Source of the DNA: Semisulcospira habei
Lineage: Eukaryota > Mollusca > Gastropoda > Semisulcospiridae
Direction: 5' to 3'
DNA: 64,000 nucleotides
Assembly (NCBI GenBank): GCA_036245525.1
Contig: BTPG01000005.1
Span: forward strand, 117,681,884 to 117,745,883
Shown: positions 50,760-60,510 of the stretch, piece by piece
Layout of the letters: each line of letters opens with the position of its first letter
Position numbering within the stretch: position 1 is the stretch's first letter
Program-made: the position numbers and the translations under genes
Notes under the pieces: generated by a model
Seen by the model: only the letters and a program-made list of their open reading frames with translations
What the model was told of the DNA's origin: nothing
The model's database searches: none

Positions 50760-53700
50760 TTCGCGAACGAAGATTCTGTAGGGCTTGCCCACGTCGTCTG
50801 CAGGCATTTTCGTGGCTGCGGAGGCCAATCTGGGACAGGCAGGTTCGACCGCAGTGGCTGCAGGGGAAGGTCTGGTCAGGGTTCTGAGTTACGACAACTC
50901 TGTTTTTTCTTCTGAGCCGCTTGTCCTTAAGGTTAGCTCTGCAAGAGTCCTCAAAGGAGACGGCTGCCTCGTGAATGGTGGAGCGCCAGGTGTCTCGGTC
51001 CGCAGCAAGCGAAGACCACTGGCTGTTGTCGATTTGGCAGGCACTAAGTGACTTCTTGAGACCGTCTTTGTATCTCTTCTTTGGTGCCCCTCTGTCTCGG
51101 TGTCCAGTGGCAAGCTCGCCGAACAGAGTGATCTTGGGTAGGCGATGATCCTCCATCCTGGAGACGTGCCCCGCCCAGCGAAGCTGTGTCCGCAGCAGCA
51201 AGGCCTCGATGCTCACAGTTTCCGCCTGTTCAAGGACCTCGACGTTGGTGACATAGTCACTCCAGTGAATGCTGAGGATGGTACGCAGGCAGCGCTGGTG
51301 AAAGCGTTCGTGGAGTCGTAGTTGGCTGCGGTAGAGGGCCCAGGACTCGGAACCGTACAGCAGGGTGGTGAGGACGACAGCTCTGTACACGCTGATCTTG
51401 GTGCCTTTTTTCAGCTGTTGATTATGCCACACCCGCTTGAATAGTCGCCCGAAAGCACTGTTCGCTTTTGCCAGCCTGTTGTCCAGCTCCTTGTCCAGCT
51501 TGGCGTCTGACGTGATCATGCAGCCAAGGTAGGTAAACTGGTGTACAGACTTCAGTTCGGATTCGCCGATGGTGATGTGGGGAGGGTGATGCTCTTCCTT
51601 GGGTGCCGGCTGATGAAGGACCTCTGTCTTTTTCAGACTGACCTCAAGTCCAAAGAGCTGGGCGGCATCTGCGAAGCAGGACGTAATGCGCTGCAAGGCT
51701 CTCTCTGTGTGTGCAACGAGGGCAGCGTCATCAGCAAAGAGCAGCTCACGAATCAGTTGGTCTAGGGTTTTGGTGTGGGCCTGCAGTCGTCTGAGGTTGA
51801 ACAGGCTGCCATCGAGACGATACCTGATGTACACCGCATCATCATCGTCGAGGTCCACTGTGGCCTGCTTCAACATCATGCTGAAGAAGATGGTGAAGAG
51901 GGTCGGTGCCAGCATGCAGCCTTGCTTCACGCTGTTGCGAATGGCGAATGGTTCTGAGAGGTCACTGTTTAGTCTGACCTGGCCTTGCTGGTCCTCGTGG
52001 AGCTGGACGATCATGTTGAGGAACTTTGGGGGACAGCCTAGTCGCTCCAGAATCTGCCACATACCTTGCCTGCTCACAGTGTCAAACGCTTTTGTTAGGT
52101 CGACAAACGTCGACAAACGTTACGTACAGCCCTTTGTTCTGCTCGCGGCACTTCTCCTGAAGCTGTCTCAGCACAAAGACCATGTCGGTGGTACTCCTGT
52201 TGGCTCTGAAGCCACACTGGCCCTCTGGGAGGTGGTCTTCAGCGATGGCAGGTACCAGCCGATTCAGGAGCAACCTTGCGAGAATTTTCCCGGCAACGGA
52301 CAGCAGGGTAATTCCACGATAATTAGAGCAGGCAGACTTCTCTCCTTTGTTCTTGTACAGGGTGATGATGACTGCATCACAGAGATCCTTTGGTAGTGTT
52401 CCTTTTTCCCAGCAGCAGAGAAAGAGGTCGTGGAGCTTGTTGTGCAGTGCTGGGCCTCCATGTTTCCAGATCTCTGGCGGGATTCCGTCAATGCCTGCTG
52501 CTTTGCCACTCTTGAGCTGGTGGATGGCTGTGAGGGTCTCTTCGGCGGTGGGCGGTTCGTCCAATTCAACCTTTAGTGGAAGTTGTGGGATTTGGAGGAT
52601 GACTGTTTCTTGAACAGTGCGCTCAGCGCCGAAGAGGTCCTGAAAGTATTCCAACCAGCGGTTCAAGATGGAGGTATTATCTGTGAGGAGTGCCTGTCCA
52701 TCAGCGCTTCGCAGGGGGCTTTGTACCAGGTGCCTAGGGCCATACACTGCTTTCAGTGCTTCGTAGAAGCCCCTGTAGTCACCGTTGTCAGCGCAGAGCT
52801 GGGTCCTCTGTGCGAGTCTGGACCACCACTCGTTCTGGAGCTCTCTAAGCTTGAGCTGGAGACTGCTGCAGATGAGGCGGAAGGCAGACTTCTTCACAGG
52901 GCAGGAAGGCTGGGCTAGGTGGGCCTGGTGGGCGGCTCTTTTTTTTGCTAGAAGTTCCTGGATCTCTACGTCGTTTTCGTCAAACCAGTCTTTGTTCCTT
53001 TTTCTAGCAAAGCCCAAGACTTCCACAGACGATTTTACAATAGCAGTTTTCAGTTGTTCCCAGAGTGTTTCAGGGGAGGAGTCTGCTGGATCAACTGTGT
53101 CTTTGAGCATGCGCTGTAAATCGGCCTGAAGGGCAGCTTTCTTGTCGTCACGCTGAAGGCTGGCAACATCAAGCTTTTTCTTGGGGGGGCCCCCTTTCTT
53201 GGGTTTCAACTTGAGGCGGAGCCTGAGTTTGCAGCGAACAAGGCAGTGGTCAGTGTGGCACTCTGCACTGGGCATCACTCTGGTGAGGAGGACGTCACTG
53301 CGGTCCCTCTGACGCACTAGGACATAGTCGATAAGGTGCCAGTGCTTGGAGCGAGGATGCATCCAGGTGGTCTTTTGACTGTCCTTTTGCTGGAAAGTAG
53401 TGTTGGTGATGACAAGTTGCTGCTCTGCACAGAGCTCCAACAATAGGCGACCATTGTCATTGCAGTTCCCAACGCCATGCTTGCCGAGGACTCCTTTCCA
53501 GGCTTCAGAGTTCTGGCCCACTCTGGCGTTGAAGTCGCCAAGGATGATGACTTTGTCGTCTGCAGGGGTGCTCTGCAGGAGGCTGCGCAGGTCAGAGTAG
53601 AACTTGTCTTTTTCTGCAGGCTCTGCCAGGAGGGTTGGGGAGTACACACTGAGAAGGGTGACGTATTGCTGGTGTCTCAGTGGGAGGCGCATGGACATGA

Positions 53701-54468
53701 TGCGGTCGGAGTGACCCGTTGGTAGGTTTTCCAACTTAGTCGCAATGGGGGTCTTCACCATGAAGCCCACGCCTGAGAGCCGTCTTTCTGATGCAGGCCT
53801 GCCTGACCAGTAGAGGGTGTAGCCAGCGCCAAGTTCTTGGAGGCTGCCTTCCTCCGGGAGGCGTACTTCGCTGAGCGCCCCCCACCCGGGTCTGCCCTGG
53901 GGGACTTGGGTGGGGTTAGGTATTTTTTAGTTCCCAGGGTCACCCTGGTCAGCCCCACAGGGTGGGTTTTTCTCTCTATTCTGGGGCATGTATTTCTGTC
54001 TACCCTTTGTCCATTCACCTGTATTTGCCTTTTTAAAACTCTCCCTACTGTCTGCACTGCCTGTAGCTCTTGATATTGGATGTGTGTTGCTAAATGGTCT
54101 TAGCTTTATTTAGGCCCCATGTGTTAGGTTTATTTAATGTATTAGACCGGCTGGCAACATACATTCAATGTTCTGTTGTTTTTTTTTTTTTTTTTCACAA
54201 GCAGTGCAGGCACGTCCTGAGAAAGCCTTGTTGCTGTCGGGACGTTAAGCAATGTACAATCAATCAATTCGCTGAGCGCGGCGATGTCGATGTTTAACCT
54301 CCGCAATTCATGGGCAATGAGGGCGGAGCGACGTTCAGGGCATCCGCTGTCTGCTGTGTCGAGCATGGTTCGGATGTTCCAGCATGCTACGTTGAGTCCG
54401 GTCGTGGTCGTCATGAGAGTGGATCCATTGTTTTTTCTTGTTTTCGGACCGCATGAGAAGATGCCCAT
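50760..54468 (-). pseudogene. LINE endonuclease/reverse transcriptase, interrupted
   Basis: The N-terminus (54468) shows the APE endonuclease start LNVACWNIRTMLD and is cut by SINE copy 5 after about 67 codons. It resumes at 53878 with VILGDFNARVGQN and CHTDHCLVRCKL, then RT with SGKAAGIDGIPPEIW, YRGITLLSVAGKI and QCGFRANRSTTDM. A 10-bp tandem duplication near 52107-52126 shifts the frame at the start of the DLTKAFDTV block. The rest runs open with KQGCMLAPTLFTIF and the catalytic LLFADDAALVAH, ending with a C2H2-like finger (CSHCGRTCLSQIGLRSHENAC). Two lesions make it non-functional. Confidence 0.88.
53879..54267 (+). mobile_element. SINE-like element, copy 5 (in LINE)
   Basis: 389 bp. Target duplication TTCGCTGAGCGC at 53867-53878 and 54268-54279. 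It lies antisense to the LINE. Confidence 0.9.
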
Positions 54469-54480
54469 TGACCGCGGCTA

Positions 54481-54964
54481 GCCAGCTGGGGTTACGAGGG
54501 GATGAGCTTTGGTTAGGCCACCTTTTCTAGGCCCCTCTCCGTGTGGAGCAAGCAGTGCTGTCCCTAGAGAAGGCTGCTTGGTCGTTCAGGGTGTGCCGAG
54601 TGACGTTGTCATCCCCTGGTCAACATCAGGCGACCAATATCCTGAACCGCCTGCATGCATGTTTGAGACTGCGGCTTCCAGTGACATCTTTCACCTGCCG
54701 TTTTGCCCCTTGCCCATCGCTACAGGACTTGGAAAGTTCAGTGTCATAGTCCGTGGACGTTTCCTAAAGCCTGCGCGGTGGAGCTTTTTAGTGGAGTGCA
54801 GTGTGCGCAGTACTGGCCCCACCCTTTAAACCCTTGGTTCGTTTGCCATGGCCTAGCAAGCTGGGACGGTGGCATCGAGGTCCTCGGGTTGTAGGTTTTA
54901 TATCAGACTGTCCTTGTCTTAGTCTCTGGCTCAAAAGCCTTCCCCGGAGACACGGGGGCTTTGA
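54481..54964. other. GC-rich region upstream of LINE, possible 5' leader
   Basis: No convincing reading frame is present. The segment is GC-rich and joins the LINE coding start to a tRNA-like SINE, so it may be the untranslated leader of the LINE. I see no other structure. Confidence 0.4.
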
Positions 54965-55196
54965 TGTCAGGGGTTTCCTCCCTTAGCCTTTCCGCAGCCA
55001 AGCGGCCAGGCCTGCAAGGCAGCAGGGGACTCGTGGGGGCCAGGGTCGTCTATGTCCCGTGCAGATGTGAACATCTGCCCACTGCCCAGACGGTGACACT
55101 TACCAGAGGAGAAAAATCCAACGCCGGAACCCGGTATCGAACCTCGCACCTTTGGCATTGGAGGCAGACGCCTTAACCACTGCGCCACTTCCCCGT
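54965..55196 (-). mobile_element. tRNA-derived SINE, minus strand
   Basis: On the minus strand from 55196: GAAGTGGCGCAGTGGTTAAG (A box) and GGTTCGATACC (B box), spaced as in a tRNA. A body of about 150 bp follows. The 3' boundary is uncertain. This head differs from the one at 50303. Confidence 0.7.
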
Positions 55197-55204
55197 CAAA
55201 AATT

Positions 55205-55372
55205 TCCCAAGGGCAGCGGCTAAACCATTGTTATCATGACTACAGGAAACTTAAAATAAATTAGGACCCAGGTTGGTGACCATCTTTTCCTCTTAGAGTT
55301 GCCTTGGATATGCGTTCAAAAGTTATTTGCAAAAAACACAAGGCAGGCTTTGCTCAAACAGACTATGCTTAA
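55205..55372. repeat. Dispersed repeat, related empty site of Polinton-2
   Basis: AAAATAAATTAGGACCCAGG and GTTCAAAAGTT through GGCTTTGCTCAAACAGACTA match, in order and without a gap, the two flanks of Polinton-2 (49990-50085 and 27940-27997, both reverse complemented). The junction falls where Polinton-2 and its duplication would be. It is therefore a copy of the same repeat without the insertion. Confidence 0.75.
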
Positions 55373-55529
55373 CGGGTCTACGACTATTCATCAAACGACA
55401 ACTCGGCAAAGAGACAACTCATCGAATTGGCAACTTGTCGACACAGCATTTTTTCGAGAGACAACTTGGTGAATATGACAGTTCATTGATTCATTGAAAC
55501 ATTGACAAATTGGCCAGTCAGACCAGTGC
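55373..55529. other. Low-complexity spacer
   Basis: Repeats of GACAACT followed by C or T are scattered here (ACGACAACTCGG, AGACAACTCATC, AGACAACTTGG). I see no gene. Confidence 0.4.
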
Positions 55530-55735
55530 CCATGCAACTCTGGTAGCATGACAATAGACCATGTGCTACAGACCTGCCCCAAGTTCACAACCCTCAGACG
55601 GAGACACTGGCCGGAAGAGACAGAGGTGTCCCGCAAGCTCTATGGAGGCCTGGAGGACCTGCGGCGCACGGCAGCATTTATAGAGGAGACCGGGCTGTCC
55701 ATATAAAAGAGTGTTCGAGGAAGAAGAAGAAGAAA
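55530..55735 (+). mobile_element. LINE 3' fragment with (GAA)n tail
   Basis: The reading frame encodes TIDHVLQTCPKFTTLRRRHW, then LEDLRRTAAFIEETGL and a stop, a C-terminal signature of APE-type LINEs, followed by GAAGAAGAAGAAGAA. Everything upstream is missing, so it is a 5'-truncated copy. Confidence 0.75.
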
Positions 55736-56482
55736 CATTGACTGCAGACATCAAGGCCAAGGTCCGTCATTTCACCGATGAAACTGCGCTCTACAGCTCC
55801 ATACAGATCACTTCAGTTATGGTCAGCCTTCAACAAGATCTGAATACCCTCAAGCAGTGTGAAAAGAGATGGCAGATGGACTTCAGCGTCTCCAAATGCA
55901 CCATCATGACTGTCACCAAAAGTCTTATGCCGATCATAACCTCATGCACACTGCACCAACAGACCATGGAACATGTAGATAGTGCAAAATACCTTTACGT
56001 GGAGTTGACCATCGACCTTCACTGGGGAAGCATGTTCAAACCATCTCTGCAAAAGCCAACCGAACAAGTGCACTTATACCTACAGAAATCTGAAGGGATG
56101 CCCACCAAGCATACAGAGTCACTAGCTGCTACAGAGGTCTTGCCTGCCCAGTACTTGCCTGCCCAGTACTTGAGTATGAGTACACCTCCCCAGTATGGGA
56201 TCCACACCAAATGACCCTCATCAACAGCAGTCCAGCGCCGTACCACCAGACGTATCTGCTGGGACTTCAGGCAAACCAGCAAAGCCTCATCAACTCTGTC
56301 AAGGCTGTCCAATGCCGTGCTGCCTGAAGGATCACCAGAGACTTCAGTCTCACATCCAGCGCCACTGCCTACGTTGCCAGCCTCGACCTTGAACCCCTCA
56401 GAGAAAAAAAGCCAAGTGTTCAAGGCCGCATTAATGTACACAATCATGAAGTGAATTATGGGCATCATGTGCCCTACTGACC
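55736..56482 (+). pseudogene. Jockey-like LINE reverse transcriptase relic, 5' part
   Basis: The segment begins in RT near VRHFTDETALYSS (FADD degraded to FTDE) and includes CEKRWQMDFSVSKC and DSAKYLYVEL. A duplicated LPAQY unit lies at about 56150. Frameshifts follow. The relic is cut at 56482 by the LINE at 56483-62002 and resumes after 62003. The catalytic aspartates are lost. Confidence 0.8.
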
Positions 56483-56675
56483 CTCGCGCTGGGACCATAT
56501 GGCATTGAGGTGCGTCCCCAGGGTGGTGGATAGGGGTCCCTCACGAGAGGGGTGTACCGAATGAAATAAGGTGCCGTGAACCAACATGGTCTAAGGGAAG
56601 GTGACCCTGACAGAAAACCCCTGGTCCTCCTAATAAGGGGGTTGGGCATGGGGGTAGCTTCCCCACCCTTCAAAT

Positions 56676-57719
56676 ATGGAAATAGCTACAAAAACGCCGA
56701 CGAAAAGACAAACAGCAATTCCTTTCCTGGAGGAGGAAGGTTCTTCTACCAGAAGATTTATGATGTCCTGTGGTGAAAGCCGGAAGTCTTCGGAAGCCAC
56801 AGGACCGAGCCGCCTCTCTCTATCCAGGGACACAACCATGGGCACATGGAATGTCAAGACCATGTACCAGAGCGGCAAGGCTGCCCAGATAGCAGCGGAA
56901 ATGCAAAAGTACAACTTTTCCCTGCTAGGTATCAGTGAAGCCAGATGGACGCAGTCTGGCCAGAAAAGGCTGTTAAGTGGGGAGATGATTCTGTATTTAG
57001 GTCATGAAGAGGAGAATGCCCCCCATACAGAAGGAGTAGCATTCATGCTGTCACCAGTGGCACAGAGAGCGCTGATGGGCTGGGAACCTCTTGGGCCAAG
57101 AATTATCACAGCAGCCTTTAGAACCAGGAAAAAGATCAAGCTGAAAGTCATCCAGTGTTATGCGCCCACTAATGACAGTGACGAGGAAGAGAAACAAGAG
57201 TTCTACGACCGACTCCAGAGTGCTGTGGACAAATGTGCGGAGCGAGACATCAGCATTGTCATGGGCGATTTTAATGCCAAAACAGGGGAGGACAACACCG
57301 GATACGAAGAGGTGATGGGGAGACAGGGACTAGGGGAGATGAGTGAGAACGGGGAGAGGTTTGTAGACTTTTGTACTCTAAACAGACTTGTCATTGGAGG
57401 CAGGATCTTCCCACACAGAAGAATACACAAACCAACCTGGGTCTCACCTGACCATACTATAGAGAACCAAATAGACCATATCTGCATTAGCAAGAAATTT
57501 AGAAGATCCTTTCAAGATGTTCGAGTGAGGAGGGGAGCAGATGTCGCCTCAGACCACCATCTGCTTACCTTAAGAATAAAGCTCAAGTTAAAGAAAAGCT
57601 GCACAGAGACAACAAGAAGACAGCGCTATAATGTAGGCCTCCTGAGAGAGACGAGTGAGAGAAAAGTTCAAACTGGTGCTGTCCAAACGGTTTCAAGCGC
57701 TACAGGAGCTAGTAAATGA
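56676..57719 (+). CDS. LINE APE endonuclease part (347 aa as read)
   Basis: The APE endonuclease shows MGTWNVKTMYQSGKAAQ at about residue 50, SEARW, the catalytic IVMGDFNAKTGED, NQIDHICIS and GADVASDHHLL. The domain is complete. The frame shifts near 57650, and the RT part continues in other frames, so the protein as read is endonuclease plus a short aberrant tail. Confidence 0.85.
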   Translation: MEIATKTPTKRQTAIPFLEEEGSSTRRFMMSCGESRKSSEATGPSRLSLSRDTTMGTWNVKTMYQSGKAAQIAAEMQKYNFSLLGISEARWTQSGQKRLLSGEMILYLGHEEENAPHTEGVAFMLSPVAQRALMGWEPLGPRIITAAFRTRKKIKLKVIQCYAPTNDSDEEEKQEFYDRLQSAVDKCAERDISIVMGDFNAKTGEDNTGYEEVMGRQGLGEMSENGERFVDFCTLNRLVIGGRIFPHRRIHKPTWVSPDHTIENQIDHICISKKFRRSFQDVRVRRGADVASDHHLLTLRIKLKLKKSCTETTRRQRYNVGLLRETSERKVQTGAVQTVSSATGASK

Positions 57720-58871
57720 AGAGGAGGCGGTCACCACAGAGCAGCAGTGGAAGGCAGTTAGAGAGGCACTCAACTCAACCTGCAAAGACACTGTAGGGTT
57801 CAGGAAACACCATCACAAGGACTGGCTGTCGGCACAGACCTTGAAGAAGATAGAAGTGAGGAAGCAGAAGAAAGCAGCTGTCAACAACAGTCGCATGAGA
57901 GCAGCCAAAGGGCACAGGAGGAATACTCGGAAGCCAACCCCGAGGTATAGAGGAGTATCAGGGCAGTCAAGAGGGCCTACACAGACAGCCTGGCAGCAGA
58001 GGCAGAAAAGGCAGCAGGCAGCGGCAACATGAAACAGCTCTATGACATTACCAGAAGATTGTTGGGCAAGTATGGCCATACAGAAAGACCAGTAAAAGAC
58101 AAAGAAGGCAAGCCTATTGCAGACAGAGCAGACCAACTCGACAGATTGGCCGAGTATTTTGAAGAGTTACTGAACAGACCCAGCCCACCCGACCCCCCAG
58201 ACATCCAGCCAGCAGAGACCGACCTACCCATCAGCTGTGACAGACCCAGCGGGAAGAGATCAGAAGAGCAGTGGCATTTTTGAAGAACGGCAAAGCAGCA
58301 GGGCCAGATGGCATCCCAGCAGAGTCTCTGAAAGCAGACCTAGAGACAACAGTAGAGATGCTGTACCCACTGTTTGGAAAGATCTGGGAAGAGGAGGTGA
58401 TGCCAGCTGACAGGAAGGAGGGGTACCTAATCAAGCTTCCCAAAAAAGGCGACCTCAGCAAGTGTTCCAACTACAGAGGAATCACCTTGCTGTCAGTACC
58501 AGGAAAAGTCTTCAACAGGATCATCCTGGAGAGAATGAAGAGCTCTGTTGACCCCCAGCTGAGAGACCAGCAAGCAGGATTCAGGAAAAACTGATCATGT
58601 ACAAAAAAAAAACTACCAAGTGAGTAGGAAAAGCACTGTCAAGGGAGAGAAGTGTGCATGATAGACCAATGATCATAGATCTACTTTGGTCCAAGCACAC
58701 ACAAAAAAAAGATAGGAAAGAGGGGGCCGCTAAGTAAGAGACTGAAAGCAATGCATATGGACCCCCCCCCCCCCCCCCGAAAGGGGGCGTATCACATATC
58801 CACTGTTCCAGCCCCTAGGTGCATGGAAATTTAAATCTAGGTCCCCCAAGTGGGGGTCCAGATATTGAGCC

Positions 58872-58915
58872 GGTGTGGACAGCTGTTTCGGTCTTGGCGA
58901 CCTCGTCAGCACACC
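58872..58915 (-). ncRNA. Hammerhead ribozyme, type I (B1)
   Basis: Minus strand: stem I GGTGTG/CACACC, CTGACGA, stem II GGTC/GACC, GAAA, one-pair stem III C(AGCT)G, and GTC. All core bases are canonical. Confidence 0.87.
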
Positions 58916-59411
58916 ATCGGCAATACTGGAGGAAGAGAAGGAATTTCTGCTTACCTGCAAAGAAGACCACATTTTACTGTGGTTTCTGCAGGGGCATACA
59001 TTCCATGCCTCCACCTAGAGCTAAATTTCCATGCACCCTAAGAGAGAACCTACTAAAAAGGGGGAAGGGGTTGCAGTCGAAATTGTAGTAAAAAAACTAG
59101 ACCGAAAGGGTTGACTGCCAGTGCTTGTAATTTAGAAAAAACTACCAAGTGAGTAGGAAAAGCACTGTCAAGGGAGAGAAGTGTGCATGATAGACCAATG
59201 ATCATAGATCTACTTTGGTCGAAACACACACAAAAAAAAAAAGATAGGAAAGAGGGGGCCGCTACGTAAGAGACTGAAAGCAATGCATATGGAAGCCCCC
59301 CCCCCACCCCCCCCCCCCGAAAGGGGGCGTATCACATATCCACTGTTCCAGCCCCTAGGTGCATGAAAATGTAAATCTAGGTCCCCCAAGTGGGGGTCCA
59401 GATATTGAGCC

Positions 59412-59455
59412 GGTGTGGACAGCTGTTTCGGTCTTGGCGACCTCGTCAGCACACC
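59412..59455 (-). ncRNA. Hammerhead ribozyme, type I (B2)
   Basis: Identical to B1. Distance from the B1 cleavage site is 540 bases, the expected length of one monomer RNA. Confidence 0.87.
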
Positions 59456-59942
59456 ATCGGCAATACTGGAGGAAGAGAAGGAATTTCTGCTTACCTGCAA
59501 AGAAGACCACATTTTACTGTGGTTTCTGCAGGGGCATACATTCCATGCCTCCACCTAGAGCTAAATTTCCATGCACCCTAAGAGAGAACCTACTAAAAAA
59601 GGGGGAAGGGGTTGCAGTCGAAATTGTAGTAAAAAAACTAGACCGAAAGGGTTGACTGCCAGTGCTTGTAATTTAGAAAAAACTACCAAGTGAGTAGGAA
59701 AAGCACTGTCAAGGGAGAGAAGTGTGCATGATAGACCAATGATCATAGATCTACTTTGGTCCAAGCACACAAAAAAAAAAAAGATAGGAAAGAGGGGGCC
59801 GCTAAGTAAGAGACTGAAAGCAATGCATATGGAAGCCCCCCCCCCCCCCGAAAGGGGGCGTATCACATATCCATTGTTCCAGCCCCTAGGTGCATGGAAA
59901 TTTAAATCTAGGTCCCCCAAGTGGGAGTCCAGATATTGAGCC

Positions 59943-59986
59943 GGTGTGGACAGCTGTTTCGGTCTTGGCGACCTCGTCAGCACACC
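59943..59986 (-). ncRNA. Hammerhead ribozyme, type I (B3)
   Basis: Identical core to B1 and B2, 531 bases from B2. The unit lacks about 10 bases (TTTTACTGTG) near 60042 relative to its neighbours, outside the ribozyme. Confidence 0.87.
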
Positions 59987-60466
59987 ATCGGCAATACTGG
60001 AGGAAGAGAAGGAATTTCTGCTTACCTGCAAAGAAGACCACAGGTTTCTGCAGGGGCATACATTCCATGCCTCCACCTAGAGCTAAATTTCCATGCACCC
60101 TAAGAGAGAACCTACTAAAAAGGGGGAAGGGGTTGCAGTCGAAATTGTAGTAAAAAAACTAGACTGAAAGGGTTGACTGCCAGTGCTTGTAATTTAGAAA
60201 AAACTACCAAGTGAGTAGGAAAAGCACTGTCAAGGGAGAGAAGTGTGCATGATAGACCAATGATCATAGATCTACTTTGGTCCAAGCACACAAAAAAAAA
60301 AAAGATAGGAAAGAGGGGGCCGCTAAGTAAGAGACTGAAAGCAATGCATATGGAAGCCCCCCCCCCCCCCCCCGAAAGGGGGCGTATCACATATCCACTG
60401 TTCCAGCCCCTAGGTGCATGGAAATTTAAATCTAGGTCCCCCAAGTGGGGGTCCAGATATTGAGCC

Positions 60467-60510
60467 GGTGTGGACAGCTGTTTCGGTCTTGGCGACCTCG
60501 TCAGCACACC
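60467..60510 (-). ncRNA. Hammerhead ribozyme, type I (B4)
   Basis: Identical core to B1-B3, 524 bases from B3. Confidence 0.87.

Larger units (their letters stand above)
50737..54480 (-). mobile_element. APE-type LINE with C-terminal zinc finger
   Basis: It has one long coding region for endonuclease and RT on the minus strand and ends in an A-run (T-run 50735-50746 on the plus strand). It is interrupted by SINE-like copy 5. The 5' boundary is unclear; the sequence from 54481 to about 54960 may be its leader. I found no target duplication. Confidence 0.8.

Noticed and set aside
55118..55194. Functional tRNA gene on the minus strand
   Set aside because: The tRNA-like head continues into a SINE body and lacks a clean acceptor stem.
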